A DNA stretch of 64,000 bases from a virus (IMGVR_UViG_3300031951_000015:110668-174667), one strand, 5' to 3'. Numbered from the stretch's first letter, positions 16,995-25,027 are shown. Notes: generated by a model not told the origin, from the letters alone. Program-made: numbers and translations.

Positions 16995-17003
16995 ATATTT
17001 ATG
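16995..17003 (-). promoter_or_regulatory. T4-type late promoter motif
   Basis: CATAAATAT on the minus strand, 14 bases before the start at 16981; contains the TAA stop of the glycine-rich gene. Confidence 0.6.
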
Positions 17004-18105
17004 ATGCCAAGTATCGAACAATAACTATTCCAGATCCTCCGTTAGCTGTTGGAGCAGTAAATGTAGTATATTGACCTCCACCTCCGCCACCTCCGGTATA
17101 AACTACACCGTTGTTCCCATTTCCACCTTGTGCTGATACAGCACCACCGCCAGTTCCGGGTCCACCAGGTCCTCCTCCACCAGGTCCCCCAGATCCACCG
17201 GTGGATCTACCGCCAGCACCTCCTCCTCCACCAAAAAGACCAGTTGGTCCCACTGCGGATGTCCATGCCGTTCTTTCTGGAGAAGGTATAGCAGGAGCAA
17301 TAATAGGTGCAGGAAAACCTGGAAATGGTTGTCCAGCTCCACCAGCAGCAGATGATACTCCACCAGACCCTACACCACCAGCTCCACCTCCACTGTTAGA
17401 AAATGGATCGCCTGGTTGAGCATTTCCACCAATATTTCCATATTGGTTAAAACCAGTCTTTCCGATATATGCGGTATTTTGTGTCGGTTGCAGTGCTACA
17501 GAAAGTCCATTAACATATGGTGAATAACTATTCAATCCACCACCACTACCACCATCAATAGTAAATCCTGGTACTGGAGAAGCATCAAAATTTCCCCCTC
17601 CTCCACCACCCTTTGCAAGTAAGTAACCTGGAGTTGAATTTACACCAAATGTGGTATCAGATCCACGACCACCACTAGGTCCAGTAGCAGGGGTTGTTGT
17701 AGTTGTTCCAGATCCACCACCTCCGACAGATACTGGATATGGAGAACCACTAGCAACAAGATATTGTGTATGATGAACAATTCCTCCTGCACCTCCGCCT
17801 GCACCAAGAGGAGCACCAGCACCTCCACCACCAGCAACCATCAGTAATTCTATATATCCAGATCCTGGATTTGTTTTTGTAAATACGTGAGGACCATTGC
17901 CAATAAAAACATGATAAACATATCCATTTCCAGAAGAAACAGATGGTATAATAGTTCCACCAGTTGCAGTTACAGGGCTTAAAATAATTGGCCAGTTTCC
18001 ATCTTGTTGAATATACTCTTGCTGAATTAAATCCCAAATACCTTTGTTTCCGGGAGAATCAGATTGAGGTGCTGGACCAATGTAACTCGCAATTCTTTTA
18101 GACAT
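16999..18105 (-). CDS. Glycine-rich adhesin-like protein (368 aa)
   Basis: The N-terminus is longer and different (MSKRIASYIGPAPQSDSPGN, then WDLIQQEYIQQDGNWPIIL) before the common TATGGTI...YVYHVFIGNG region. IELLMVAGGGGAGAPLG opens the glycine core, and GGSGIVIVRYLAS closes it. The alternative N-terminus suggests a different attachment partner from the MAPI-type adhesins. Confidence 0.72.
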   Translation of the reverse strand: MSKRIASYIGPAPQSDSPGNKGIWDLIQQEYIQQDGNWPIILSPVTATGGTIIPSVSSGNGYVYHVFIGNGPHVFTKTNPGSGYIELLMVAGGGGAGAPLGAGGGAGGIVHHTQYLVASGSPYPVSVGGGGSGTTTTTPATGPSGGRGSDTTFGVNSTPGYLLAKGGGGGGNFDASPVPGFTIDGGSGGGLNSYSPYVNGLSVALQPTQNTAYIGKTGFNQYGNIGGNAQPGDPFSNSGGGAGGVGSGGVSSAAGGAGQPFPGFPAPIIAPAIPSPERTAWTSAVGPTGLFGGGGGAGGRSTGGSGGPGGGGPGGPGTGGGAVSAQGGNGNNGVVYTGGGGGGGQYTTFTAPTANGGSGIVIVRYLAS

Positions 18106-18133
18106 TTAACTTTCCCAAAAACTTTAAAAATTA

Positions 18134-18508
18134 TTATAGAATTTCATCATAAGAGCAGTAAATATCAATACCATTTGCACTACCAGCGGTTACACCAAGA
18201 GACCTATTTTCTTCAAGATAAACTGGATTTTCCTTACCAACAACAATAAGAGATGCTGCTGCTGGAACAGGAATAAGATATGCTAACGAAGTAGATGTTC
18301 CTGCTCCGGCAGCTTGATTATGATATTTAATTGTCACATTAACTGCTGTTGATCCATTGACATTTATTGCAGTAAGATTGTTTATTTTTAAGAGCTTACC
18401 ACTTGATGCCGCATTAGATAAAAAAACAGTGTGAGCTGTTGTTGCAATACCGACATTTGTAGAAAGACCAATTACTGTCCCTATACCAAGAAGATTTGGA
18501 TTTGCCAT
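18134..18508 (-). CDS. Small structural protein (124 aa)
   Basis: The protein starts MANPNLLGIGTVIGLSTNVG and contains KLLKINNLTAINVNGSTAV, a LAYLIPVPAAASLIVVGKE stretch and an ENRSLGVTAGSA turn. It belongs to the same small beta-domain set as the products at 28030 and 36193 (VPIP...LxxGxxxxLEATD-like pattern). It is probably a virion component. Confidence 0.6.
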   Translation of the reverse strand: MANPNLLGIGTVIGLSTNVGIATTAHTVFLSNAASSGKLLKINNLTAINVNGSTAVNVTIKYHNQAAGAGTSTSLAYLIPVPAAASLIVVGKENPVYLEENRSLGVTAGSANGIDIYCSYDEIL

Positions 18509-18522
18509 CTTATCTTTTTTGA

Positions 18523-18531
18523 TTATTTATG
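18523..18531 (-). promoter_or_regulatory. T4-type late promoter motif
   Basis: CATAAATAA on the minus strand, 15 bases before the start at 18508; contains the stop of the next gene. Confidence 0.6.
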
Positions 18532-18991
18532 AGAAAAGGTGATTATAAGTATAAACTTTGCCAGCATCAAAAGCGACAATTCCTGTTAGATTTGAACCAT
18601 CACCATAATAAGTAACAATTCCAGAAGAACCAACTGTTGCACCTGTTCCAACTGGAGTTATTTTTACATTAGCAATCGTAGAAACACCACTAGCATTTAC
18701 ACTTTGAAAACTAAAAGAATTAGTAACATTTAATTGTCCGGTGGTAATAATACCAGTAGTATTAAAGTTAGCAGAACCAGTTACACTTAATCCACCAGTA
18801 ACCGTAATGTTACCAGTTATGTTCGCGCCAGAAGAAAAGGTTGTAACACCAGCAATGGAAGTTGCTCCACCAACAACAAAGTTACCATTATTTGTCAGAG
18901 TTTTTCCAGATGGAATATTCAGACCCTGACTATAGACAGGTGCCGCAGTTCCGTCTGCACTTACAATATTATCAACTCTAAGTTCTGACAT
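18527..18991 (-). CDS. Short tail fibre protein (154 aa)
   Basis: The N-terminal module MSELRVDNIVSADGTAAP matches the fibre family. Alternating beta repeats follow (ATSIAGVTTFSSGANITGN, TGGLSVTGSANFNTTG), then GIVTYYGDGSNLTGIV and a short FDAGKVYTYNHLFS end. It lacks the long C-terminal domain of its larger paralogues and has no glycine-rich partner directly behind it. Confidence 0.68.
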   Translation of the reverse strand: MSELRVDNIVSADGTAAPVYSQGLNIPSGKTLTNNGNFVVGGATSIAGVTTFSSGANITGNITVTGGLSVTGSANFNTTGIITTGQLNVTNSFSFQSVNASGVSTIANVKITPVGTGATVGSSGIVTYYGDGSNLTGIVAFDAGKVYTYNHLFS

Positions 18992-19010
18992 CTTGTCTTA
19001 TACTTTCTAG

Positions 19011-19019
19011 TTATTTATG
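19011..19019 (-). promoter_or_regulatory. T4-type late promoter motif
   Basis: CATAAATAA on the minus strand, 20 bases before the start at 18991; contains the stop of the 87-residue gene. Confidence 0.6.
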
Positions 19020-19278
19020 AAACTGTGTGTGGTAAATTAGAAGGATTAATAATCAAATGCTTACCACTGCCTATTGTAACACTAACACCAGAACTAACAT
19101 TCATATGTGTTCTTTCAAGAGTAATAATAGAGTCTTCTGCACCAGAGTTTGATGTATTGAAGTCTATGTTTTCACTTACAATGAGTGCAGTTTTAGGTAC
19201 ATAAGTAAACTCATCAGCACCACTGACAGCAGTATTGATACCGATTTGAACTCTTGATGTATCTCTTGCTCTTGTCAT
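19015..19278 (-). CDS. Small structural cap-like protein (87 aa)
   Basis: MTRARDTSRVQIGINTAVSG is followed by YVPKTALIVSENIDFNTSN and MNVSSGVSVTIGSGKHLIIN. The KTALI...SxVTIGSG pattern recalls the 66- and 147-residue proteins at 27020-27660, which suggests a dispersed family of small beta caps. Function unknown beyond probable virion association. Confidence 0.6.
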   Translation of the reverse strand: MTRARDTSRVQIGINTAVSGADEFTYVPKTALIVSENIDFNTSNSGAEDSIITLERTHMNVSSGVSVTIGSGKHLIINPSNLPHTVS

Positions 19279-19291
19279 TGGGAGTTTTTAG

Positions 19292-19300
19292 ATATTTATG
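19292..19300 (-). promoter_or_regulatory. T4-type late promoter motif
   Basis: CATAAATAT on the minus strand, 14 bases before the start at 19278; contains a stop codon. Confidence 0.6.
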
Positions 19301-21173
19301 TTGGGTATGCAATAAGAACGATACCGGAACCACCTTTGCCACCAGACCGTAGAGCTGGTCCAGGAGCACCAGTTGCTCCACCGCCGCCAGAACCTGTGTT
19401 CTCTAATGCATTTGCACCATCTTGTCCATTAGGTCCCATACCACCATTTCCTGCTCCGGCAAAAGGACCACCAGGTCCACCACCAATACCTCCCGCGTTT
19501 GGTCCAATCCAGACACCACCACCACCACCACCAGCAAACCAATAACCACCTCCACCTGGACCAGGAGCTCCTACTGTTGATGCAGGATTTCTAAATGATG
19601 GTGGTGCTTGCAGTCCTATACCACCAAAACCTCCCGCTATTGGAGATGAAGGAGAAGGTCCTGCACCACCGACACCGCCGGCTCCACCTCCTCCACCTGC
19701 TGGATATCCAGGAGAACCACTACCACCAGAACCACCAGCGTTTCCATACTCTATTGCTCCTGGATTTGTTGCCGGTTGTGCTGCTGTCGCTGCTGTTCCG
19801 CCATCTCCCGCACCACCAGAAGAACCGCCAGTATTAGATCCTGTACCAGGCCAACCTGCTCCACCAGCACCACCACGATATGCAACATATGGTCCAGAAG
19901 GATGCGTTACTGTGGTATCAGCACCGTCAGTTCCTCTGTTGGTTGGACTAGATCCTCTTGGAGCAACACCACCGGCACCAACAGTAATCGTATAAGTTGC
20001 TGGTGATGGAAATCCTAATCCAGGATGATAAACAACACCACCTGCACCACCACCGCCACCTGATGCAAAGTTAGTTGGGTTAGTGTCCGGACCACCAGAA
20101 CCACCACCTGCTACGATGAATACTTCTGCTGTTGGGATTGCTGTTGTGGTTTGGAAAGTTCCAGAACTCGTAAAGGTATGAATGGTCTTACCATTATAAT
20201 AACTGATAGCACCACCAGTTGCTTTTGCGGTTCCAGAAGATGTAGGAAGAGCATAACGGACGATTACGATTCCCGAACCACCAGAACCACCTATCCAAGT
20301 GCCTCCACCAGGATTTCTACTAGCTCCACCTCCACCACCTCCGGTAGAATAAGTTCCAGAAATACCATTACTATTTGCAGTCGGTCCACCAGCACCTCCG
20401 CCTCCATCACCTCCTGGGGCCCCAGCACCACCAAATCTTCCACCTCCACCACCTCCAGCATACATTATTGGATTTGTGGGTCCATACGCATAAACATTTG
20501 AAGAACCATCTCCACCATATCCTTGACCATCTGTATTTCCTGTTTCTCCTGCACCACCACCGCCGCCGCCAATAGATCCTTGACCAGATCCACCACCACC
20601 ATTATTTCCTTGTCCGGGAGCGGGTGAAGGAAACAGTGGAGAGGTTGGTGAATACACATTTCCACTTCCTGCACTTCCAGATACTCCTCCTCCACCACCA
20701 GATCCTCCGGAAATTCCAGGTCGGATAGGAGCGGACGGAGGGCCAGCACCACCACCGCCGCCGCCAGCTGCTGTAAAGGAAAATAGAGAAGTATCTCCAC
20801 CATTAGATCCTTGGACTGCAACTCCTCCAGCCCCACCAGCACCAATAACTATTGGATAAGATCCAAGTGATAGTGAACTTGTAGATGTTTTAAATCCACC
20901 GGCTCCACCACCACCAGTATCATCAGCATCTGTTCCACCTCCACCACCACCTCCAGCAACAACAAGGTATTCAACAGTGCCTGATCCAGAAGTAACTGTG
21001 AGAGCTCCAGATGAAGTGAAGATATGTGCTCTATAAAATGTTCCAGAAACTTCGTAATCACTAATCACACCACCTGTTGCAGTGATAGGTCCGCCAGCAG
21101 AACCAGCAGAAATAACAGCACCAATACCAAACTGTTTTACAATCGATGCCAGAGAAGTAACGATAGGAGCCAT
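19296..21173 (-). CDS. Double-module glycine-rich adhesin-like protein (625 aa)
   Basis: The N-terminal tag MAPIVTSLASIVKQFGIGAV precedes GPITATGGVISDYEVSG and VEYLVVAGGGGGGG, the first glycine core. That module ends GGSGIVIVRYALP near residue 310. A second module begins AKATGGAISYYNGKTIHTF and AEVFIVAGGGSGG and ends GGSGIVLIAYPT. The second module resembles the second module at 13494. It starts three bases after the fibre at 21177. Confidence 0.73.
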   Translation of the reverse strand: MAPIVTSLASIVKQFGIGAVISAGSAGGPITATGGVISDYEVSGTFYRAHIFTSSGALTVTSGSGTVEYLVVAGGGGGGGTDADDTGGGGAGGFKTSTSSLSLGSYPIVIGAGGAGGVAVQGSNGGDTSLFSFTAAGGGGGGAGPPSAPIRPGISGGSGGGGGVSGSAGSGNVYSPTSPLFPSPAPGQGNNGGGGSGQGSIGGGGGGAGETGNTDGQGYGGDGSSNVYAYGPTNPIMYAGGGGGGRFGGAGAPGGDGGGGAGGPTANSNGISGTYSTGGGGGGASRNPGGGTWIGGSGGSGIVIVRYALPTSSGTAKATGGAISYYNGKTIHTFTSSGTFQTTTAIPTAEVFIVAGGGSGGPDTNPTNFASGGGGGAGGVVYHPGLGFPSPATYTITVGAGGVAPRGSSPTNRGTDGADTTVTHPSGPYVAYRGGAGGAGWPGTGSNTGGSSGGAGDGGTAATAAQPATNPGAIEYGNAGGSGGSGSPGYPAGGGGGAGGVGGAGPSPSSPIAGGFGGIGLQAPPSFRNPASTVGAPGPGGGGYWFAGGGGGGVWIGPNAGGIGGGPGGPFAGAGNGGMGPNGQDGANALENTGSGGGGATGAPGPALRSGGKGGSGIVLIAYPT

Positions 21174-21176
21174 AAA

Positions 21177-21869
21177 TCAGTACCTTCTATATCCGCCGCT
21201 TACGTTTGAGAGTAACTTGTAGTTAAGTGTTGATGCCGCAGAACCAACAGTATTAATACCAGTAAAGTTAAAGACATCATAACCAGTGGTGCTTGCCGTT
21301 GCTACCGTTCCCGAAACATATGCAATATGAGTCTGCAATCCAGCAGTTGCATTTGCACCAAAAGCAACACCATTCAGAGTTACGTTTGTGCAACCATAAG
21401 CAGTTGCACCTTGCTGAACAATGACCGCAAATGAGATTGCACGATTATCAAAAGAACTATCAGTTGGAATACCAGTTACATTGAGTGTGATAGGTCCTGT
21501 TGGGTTTGTGCAGATCGCAACATTACCACCACCAGTATTGTAGACAAGACTTACAGTATTACCACTGACCAGAGTGGTTTTATCCGCAATAGATGAAAGT
21601 CTTGTATCAGTTAGTGTTGAAATACCAGTGTTATTAACACCAGAAACAGAAATACTTGGAGAACCAGTTAGTCCTTGTGCATTGGTTGCCAGTGTTGCTG
21701 CTGATGCAGTTCCTGTTAAGTTACCTGTGACATTGCCAGTGAGGTTTCCAGTAACATTACCACTAAAAGTTGTGGCAGTTACAACACCAGTAACAACAGC
21801 ACCGTTTGGCAAAGACGGTGCTGTTCCTGATACTCTACCAGTTATGGAATCAACACTTAATTGCGACAT
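21177..21869 (-). CDS. Tail fibre protein (230 aa)
   Basis: MSQLSVDSITGRVSGTAP, then LPNGAVVTGVVTATTFSG and TGNLTGNVTGN repeats, then a C-terminal domain of the GGYR class (NPTGPITLNVTGIPTD, TGINTVGSAAS) ending SNVSGGYRRY. It is the shaft partner of the double-module adhesin. Confidence 0.74.
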   Translation of the reverse strand: MSQLSVDSITGRVSGTAPSLPNGAVVTGVVTATTFSGNVTGNLTGNVTGNLTGTASAATLATNAQGLTGSPSISVSGVNNTGISTLTDTRLSSIADKTTLVSGNTVSLVYNTGGGNVAICTNPTGPITLNVTGIPTDSSFDNRAISFAVIVQQGATAYGCTNVTLNGVAFGANATAGLQTHIAYVSGTVATASTTGYDVFNFTGINTVGSAASTLNYKLLSNVSGGYRRY

Positions 21870-21889
21870 CTCTTTACGCTACTTTTCAG

Positions 21890-21898
21890 TTATTTATG
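21890..21898 (-). promoter_or_regulatory. T4-type late promoter motif
   Basis: CATAAATAA on the minus strand, 21 bases before the start at 21869. Confidence 0.6.
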
Positions 21899-21902
21899 CT
21901 AT

Positions 21903-22157
21903 TCAAGTGCCAACTGATCTTTCAAATTCTGTTCCTTCCTGAACCATTCCATCACCATCGGCATCAATTGGATTTGGATTATATCCTTCGTTCTTTACAA
22001 CAGAACCACCAAACTCGTAGAGTTCAGTGGTTGCCTCACTTTTTAGTGAATAAAGTTTACGATCATCAAAGTTAGTTGACCAACGCTTATCACCTTGATA
22101 ATAAATGACCTGTTGATTTCCTTGAATACTTTGAACTTTCTTTATAAAGTATGCCAT
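21903..22157 (-). CDS. Small protein with EF-hand-like loop (84 aa)
   Basis: MAYFIKKVQSIQGNQQVIYY is followed by a WSTNFDDRKLY region. The end contains NPIDADGDGMVQEGTEFER, where D-x-D-x-D-G-x-x-x-E spacing resembles a dockerin or EF-hand calcium loop. I recall the same motif in proteins of marine phages. It lies between fibre genes and may be a calcium-binding virion or attachment protein; this is inference. Confidence 0.6.
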   Translation of the reverse strand: MAYFIKKVQSIQGNQQVIYYQGDKRWSTNFDDRKLYSLKSEATTELYEFGGSVVKNEGYNPNPIDADGDGMVQEGTEFERSVGT

Positions 22158-22172
22158 CTTTACAAATGATTT

Positions 22173-22727
22173 TCAACTATTTATTGCTTGATGGTCTGGA
22201 AGTTTAGGAAGTAAATCAAACGCAATGATTGTTCTTTGTTTTCTCGATTGATTGGGATGAACGAAGTGTAAAGTATAAGAAGGAACAATAAACAGTGTTC
22301 CTTCTTTTACATCTTGTGGATGTGCAAGAGTTGTTGTATCAGTTCTCGGATCTTGCCAAGGTGCTACAAAGCAAGTAGGAGTATGATGTTTCGAATCATA
22401 CTCCACATAAAGAACACCAGAGAATCCCCAACTTTTATGGTTGTGAACTGTCTGATGATCTCCTTGTTTATATCTCACTGCCCAACAATCAGTCATACTA
22501 CAAGTTACTTGTGCTTCCTGACAGAACTCAAACAGTTGAGGTCTGATGAGGTCTTGGAAGTAATGTAGGTATGACTTTTTATTTGTTTGGCGATCAGTCT
22601 CAAAAGTTTGAAGAGTGGTTCTTACAAACTTTTGAGAGTTGATTCTGTTGAGAAGTCCACGGCGCTTAAAGTCCCAGTCGTCTATTTGGTATTGGTATGA
22701 TGGATATTCAAAGAGTGGTGCTTTCAT
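22173..22727 (-). CDS. 2OG-Fe(II) oxygenase-like protein
   Basis: The start at 22727 (MKAPLFEYPSYQY) is chosen because its ATG overlaps the stop of the upstream HNH gene (ATGA) and GGAG lies at suitable distance; the longer ORF needs a TTG start. The protein has DCWAVRYKQGDHQTVHNHKS with metal histidines, WGFSGVLYVEYD, and a distal HFVHPNQSRKQRTIIAFDL with His and Arg. This is a phage 2OG-Fe(II) oxygenase pattern related to the protein at 2456. Substrate unknown. Confidence 0.72.
   Translation of the reverse strand: MKAPLFEYPSYQYQIDDWDFKRRGLLNRINSQKFVRTTLQTFETDRQTNKKSYLHYFQDLIRPQLFEFCQEAQVTCSMTDCWAVRYKQGDHQTVHNHKSWGFSGVLYVEYDSKHHTPTCFVAPWQDPRTDTTTLAHPQDVKEGTLFIVPSYTLHFVHPNQSRKQRTIIAFDLLPKLPDHQAINS
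22177..22185 (-). promoter_or_regulatory. T4-type late promoter motif
   Basis: AATAAATAG on the minus strand, 20 bases before the start at 22157, inside the last codons of the oxygenase gene. Confidence 0.55.
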
Positions 22728-23515
22728 ACTGGCAATCTCCAACCACGATGATGATCTACTTCAAATCTTGATAATCTTTGCATCTGTCTTTTACTCAATC
22801 CAAAATCTTTACAATGTTCATCAATATCATCAACTTTTACAATATTATTATCTGGCGATAAGAAATAATAAGTTTTCAATCTTGCTTTTCGGCATAACTC
22901 CCTTTGCTCATCGCTCATAATCAAGTTTGGTCTAATCGTATTTGTTATTTTAGCAGTCCAACCTTTATAATGATTTCTCTTTCCCATACAAACATAACAC
23001 ATAGTAGGGTTGTGTAAGTTATGTTCTAAACAAAAACTTTTCAAACTTTGAGTAATATATTCTTTACCATTTGGATCTGTAATCAAATATTCATAAACAA
23101 ACTTTGTTTTTCGCATCTTATCAACGTGTTCTTTTTTGGATTTCACACCACGACACCTATCACCAACAGCATTACCAACTCTTATTTTTAATCCTTCATA
23201 AAGACGTGAGTTGCAATAATATTCTTTATCACCACTTTTATGATGATTCATTTTCCAAAAAGCGTGAGTCATCTTTATTGTTTTTGGATGCTTTTCTCCA
23301 TACCTTTTGATAAATGCTTTTTCTAATAGAGAGTGAGCAATATAATGTTCTCTGGCAGTCAAATATACAATCCTTTTGTTCCCTTCTGTTGTCTGCCCAT
23401 AAAGAGATCTTGGAAAAACGTGATGTCCTTCCACATACATTTTCACATTTCTTTTGTTGTAACCTCTTTTCTCTGCGTTTCGTATAAGGTTACAGTAAGT
23501 CCTTAGGTAGTTCAT
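22724..23515 (-). CDS. HNH homing endonuclease
   Basis: Residues 28-60 contain VEGHHVFPRSLYG and NKRIVYLTAREHYIAHSLL, a classic HNH pattern with paired histidines, Asn and the distal His. The C-terminal half has SLKSFCLEHNL and HYKGWTAKI plus LSKRQMQRLSRF and HHRGWRLPV, which look like two helix-turn-helix DNA-binding repeats of phage homing enzymes. It sits between two oxygenase genes and its stop overlaps the next start. A late promoter lies inside a long-range inverted repeat upstream (23527-23599). Confidence 0.8.
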   Translation of the reverse strand: MNYLRTYCNLIRNAEKRGYNKRNVKMYVEGHHVFPRSLYGQTTEGNKRIVYLTAREHYIAHSLLEKAFIKRYGEKHPKTIKMTHAFWKMNHHKSGDKEYYCNSRLYEGLKIRVGNAVGDRCRGVKSKKEHVDKMRKTKFVYEYLITDPNGKEYITQSLKSFCLEHNLHNPTMCYVCMGKRNHYKGWTAKITNTIRPNLIMSDEQRELCRKARLKTYYFLSPDNNIVKVDDIDEHCKDFGLSKRQMQRLSRFEVDHHRGWRLPV

Positions 23516-23526
23516 AACTGCTCTTT

Positions 23527-23599
23527 GGTTGGTGACGTACTATTTATGCAAGAAAAGGGCACCAGAGCGCCCCATTCTACCTGAAATGTGTCACCAACC
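23527..23599 (-). repeat. 10-bp inverted repeat enclosing a late promoter
   Basis: GGTTGGTGAC (23527-23536) pairs perfectly with GTCACCAACC (23590-23599). The loop has an inner hairpin (GGGC...GCCC) and the late promoter at 23540-23548. The proximal arm ends 11 bases from the HNH gene ATG, beside its weak ribosome site (AAGAG). I see no gene in the 102 bases between the neighbouring genes. Confidence 0.65.
23540..23548 (-). promoter_or_regulatory. T4-type late promoter motif
   Basis: CATAAATAG on the minus strand, 25 bases before the HNH endonuclease start. Confidence 0.6.
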
Positions 23600-23617
23600 C
23601 AGGCACTTATATTTAGG

Positions 23618-24346
23618 TCACCGGGCACGGTCCCAGGCGCAATGTGCCCTCTGCCCATCTTGTAACACGTAGTGAAAAAATATTTGATGGTAGTACAACT
23701 GTTCTTGATTTTTACCAAATAGTTTTTTACCTTTTCTATTAAGTCCTGGCATTGGATCACGCCAATGAGGTCTGGAACAACCTTTATAAACCATTCCATC
23801 ACCAGGTTTCAGAATCACTGAACGATTCTCACCAGGAACTAATACCTGTGTCTTCTTTTTATCTGCATAAGTATCTGGTGTTTTAATCCAGATCGGCCAG
23901 TCAGCATCTTCACCAGTTAGATTAGTGCTGATATGAACCGTTACAGAAATCTCACAAGCATCACGATCTGCGTGACGGGTAAGTTCTTGTCCTGGGAAAT
24001 AATAACGATCATAATAATAGGTATTATAAAGTTTACGTCCCAATACTTCTTCCAGTTTCATACGAATACCACAATGGATTTGGCGATATTGTGGATGCCA
24101 ATAACGAGCAAGAGAACCTTCAACTTGCATCTCAACTTCATGATGGGTGAACTGATCCATCTTTTTACCCCACCAGTTCAGTTGTCCACGCTCTTGTGGA
24201 ACTGGATGATAGAGTTCCTCAGGATTCCACAAGTCTTTAATAACTAGATATCCATTCTTTTCAAAGGATTCGTTGTGAGTCCAGGCAGTACCTGTATTCA
24301 TCCTTTCCTGCATCATCAGTTGCAGTTCTGTCATTTGTTCTGCCAT
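23618..24346 (-). CDS. 2OG-Fe(II) oxygenase superfamily protein (242 aa)
   Basis: The central part has YYYDRYYFPGQELTRHADRD, containing an H-x-D metal motif, then CEISVTVHIST, DWPIWIKTP, and a distal GDGMVYKGCSRPHWRDP where the second His and an Arg are expected. The topology fits a prolyl-hydroxylase-like 2OG enzyme. GAGG precedes the ATG. It is separated by eight bases from the next oxygenase upstream, so the two form an operon. Substrate unknown. Confidence 0.75.
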   Translation of the reverse strand: MAEQMTELQLMMQERMNTGTAWTHNESFEKNGYLVIKDLWNPEELYHPVPQERGQLNWWGKKMDQFTHHEVEMQVEGSLARYWHPQYRQIHCGIRMKLEEVLGRKLYNTYYYDRYYFPGQELTRHADRDACEISVTVHISTNLTGEDADWPIWIKTPDTYADKKKTQVLVPGENRSVILKPGDGMVYKGCSRPHWRDPMPGLNRKGKKLFGKNQEQLYYHQIFFHYVLQDGQRAHCAWDRAR

Positions 24347-24354
24347 TTTCTACC

Positions 24355-24975
24355 TCACTTCCAGCGTTTGCCAACCGTCCATCCAACAAGGGATTTACGG
24401 GTTCCTTTCGTAACTTTAAGAACTCTGTGCTGTGTGCGAGAATCAAACAGGATTACAGTGCCACGCTTACGAGGTGCAATATAACTATTACCTGCTTCAT
24501 CAAGAAGTTGCAGGTTTCCACCTTCATAATCATCGGGGTCGCTCAACTGAACCACGAAAGAAAGTTTCCGTACAAGTTCAACATTCTCATTCAGGAAGTC
24601 TTGTGCAAGACCTTCTTGACGATTACCAACACTTACGGGTTTGTATTGAGTTGCAAGTCCTGCGTCATTATGCCAACCATAAAACTGTCCCTCTTCATAC
24701 TTTGTAAACTGCATTGATTCTCCATCAATACAGTGCAAGTCATAGAGGAAGTTCTCACGGTTTGCTCTTTGAATGTAATGCCATACGAATCCACCAACCC
24801 AATGTGTGGTAGGGATCCAAGCATTTTGTGAGTTTCGTTTATCTTTATTGAGTGCGTCTCCGTGCAGTCGGGAGTCCGCCATTTGCTCTTCGAACTTTTC
24901 TGTGAGATCTCGTTCGATAATATCTACTACGTCTTCTGGTAGATCACTGAAATACCAAATTGATTGAAATGCCAT
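24355..24975 (-). CDS. Prolyl 4-hydroxylase-like 2OG-Fe(II) oxygenase (206 aa)
   Basis: The catalytic core is the clearest of the four oxygenases here: FYGWHNDAGL carries H-x-D, LSFVVQLSDPDDYEGGNLQL follows, and GTVILFDSRTQHRVLKV plus GTRKSLVGWTVG carry the distal His and the 2-oxoglutarate Arg. This matches the PKHD/PiuC-like group. It is the first gene of an operon with a perfect sigma70 promoter. It could hydroxylate a host or phage protein; substrate unknown. Confidence 0.85.
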   Translation of the reverse strand: MAFQSIWYFSDLPEDVVDIIERDLTEKFEEQMADSRLHGDALNKDKRNSQNAWIPTTHWVGGFVWHYIQRANRENFLYDLHCIDGESMQFTKYEEGQFYGWHNDAGLATQYKPVSVGNRQEGLAQDFLNENVELVRKLSFVVQLSDPDDYEGGNLQLLDEAGNSYIAPRKRGTVILFDSRTQHRVLKVTKGTRKSLVGWTVGKRWK

Positions 24976-24998
24976 ATGTGAATAATGTATTCAGGTTT

Positions 24999-25027
24999 AT
25001 TATATATGAGATTGGTTAGAATGTCAA
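24999..25027 (-). promoter_or_regulatory. Perfect sigma70 promoter
   Basis: TTGACA-N17-TATAAT on the minus strand, upstream of the oxygenase operon (start 24975). No late motif is near, which suggests early, host-polymerase expression inside an otherwise late locus. Confidence 0.8.

Noticed and set aside
19336-19545. Plus-strand proline-rich frames (also at 17111-17419)
   Set aside because: Same composition artefact opposite glycine-rich adhesin genes.
23512-23802. 96-codon minus-strand frame between HNH and oxygenase genes
   Set aside because: It overlaps the clear 2OG-Fe(II) oxygenase in another frame and runs through the inverted repeat; no family resemblance.
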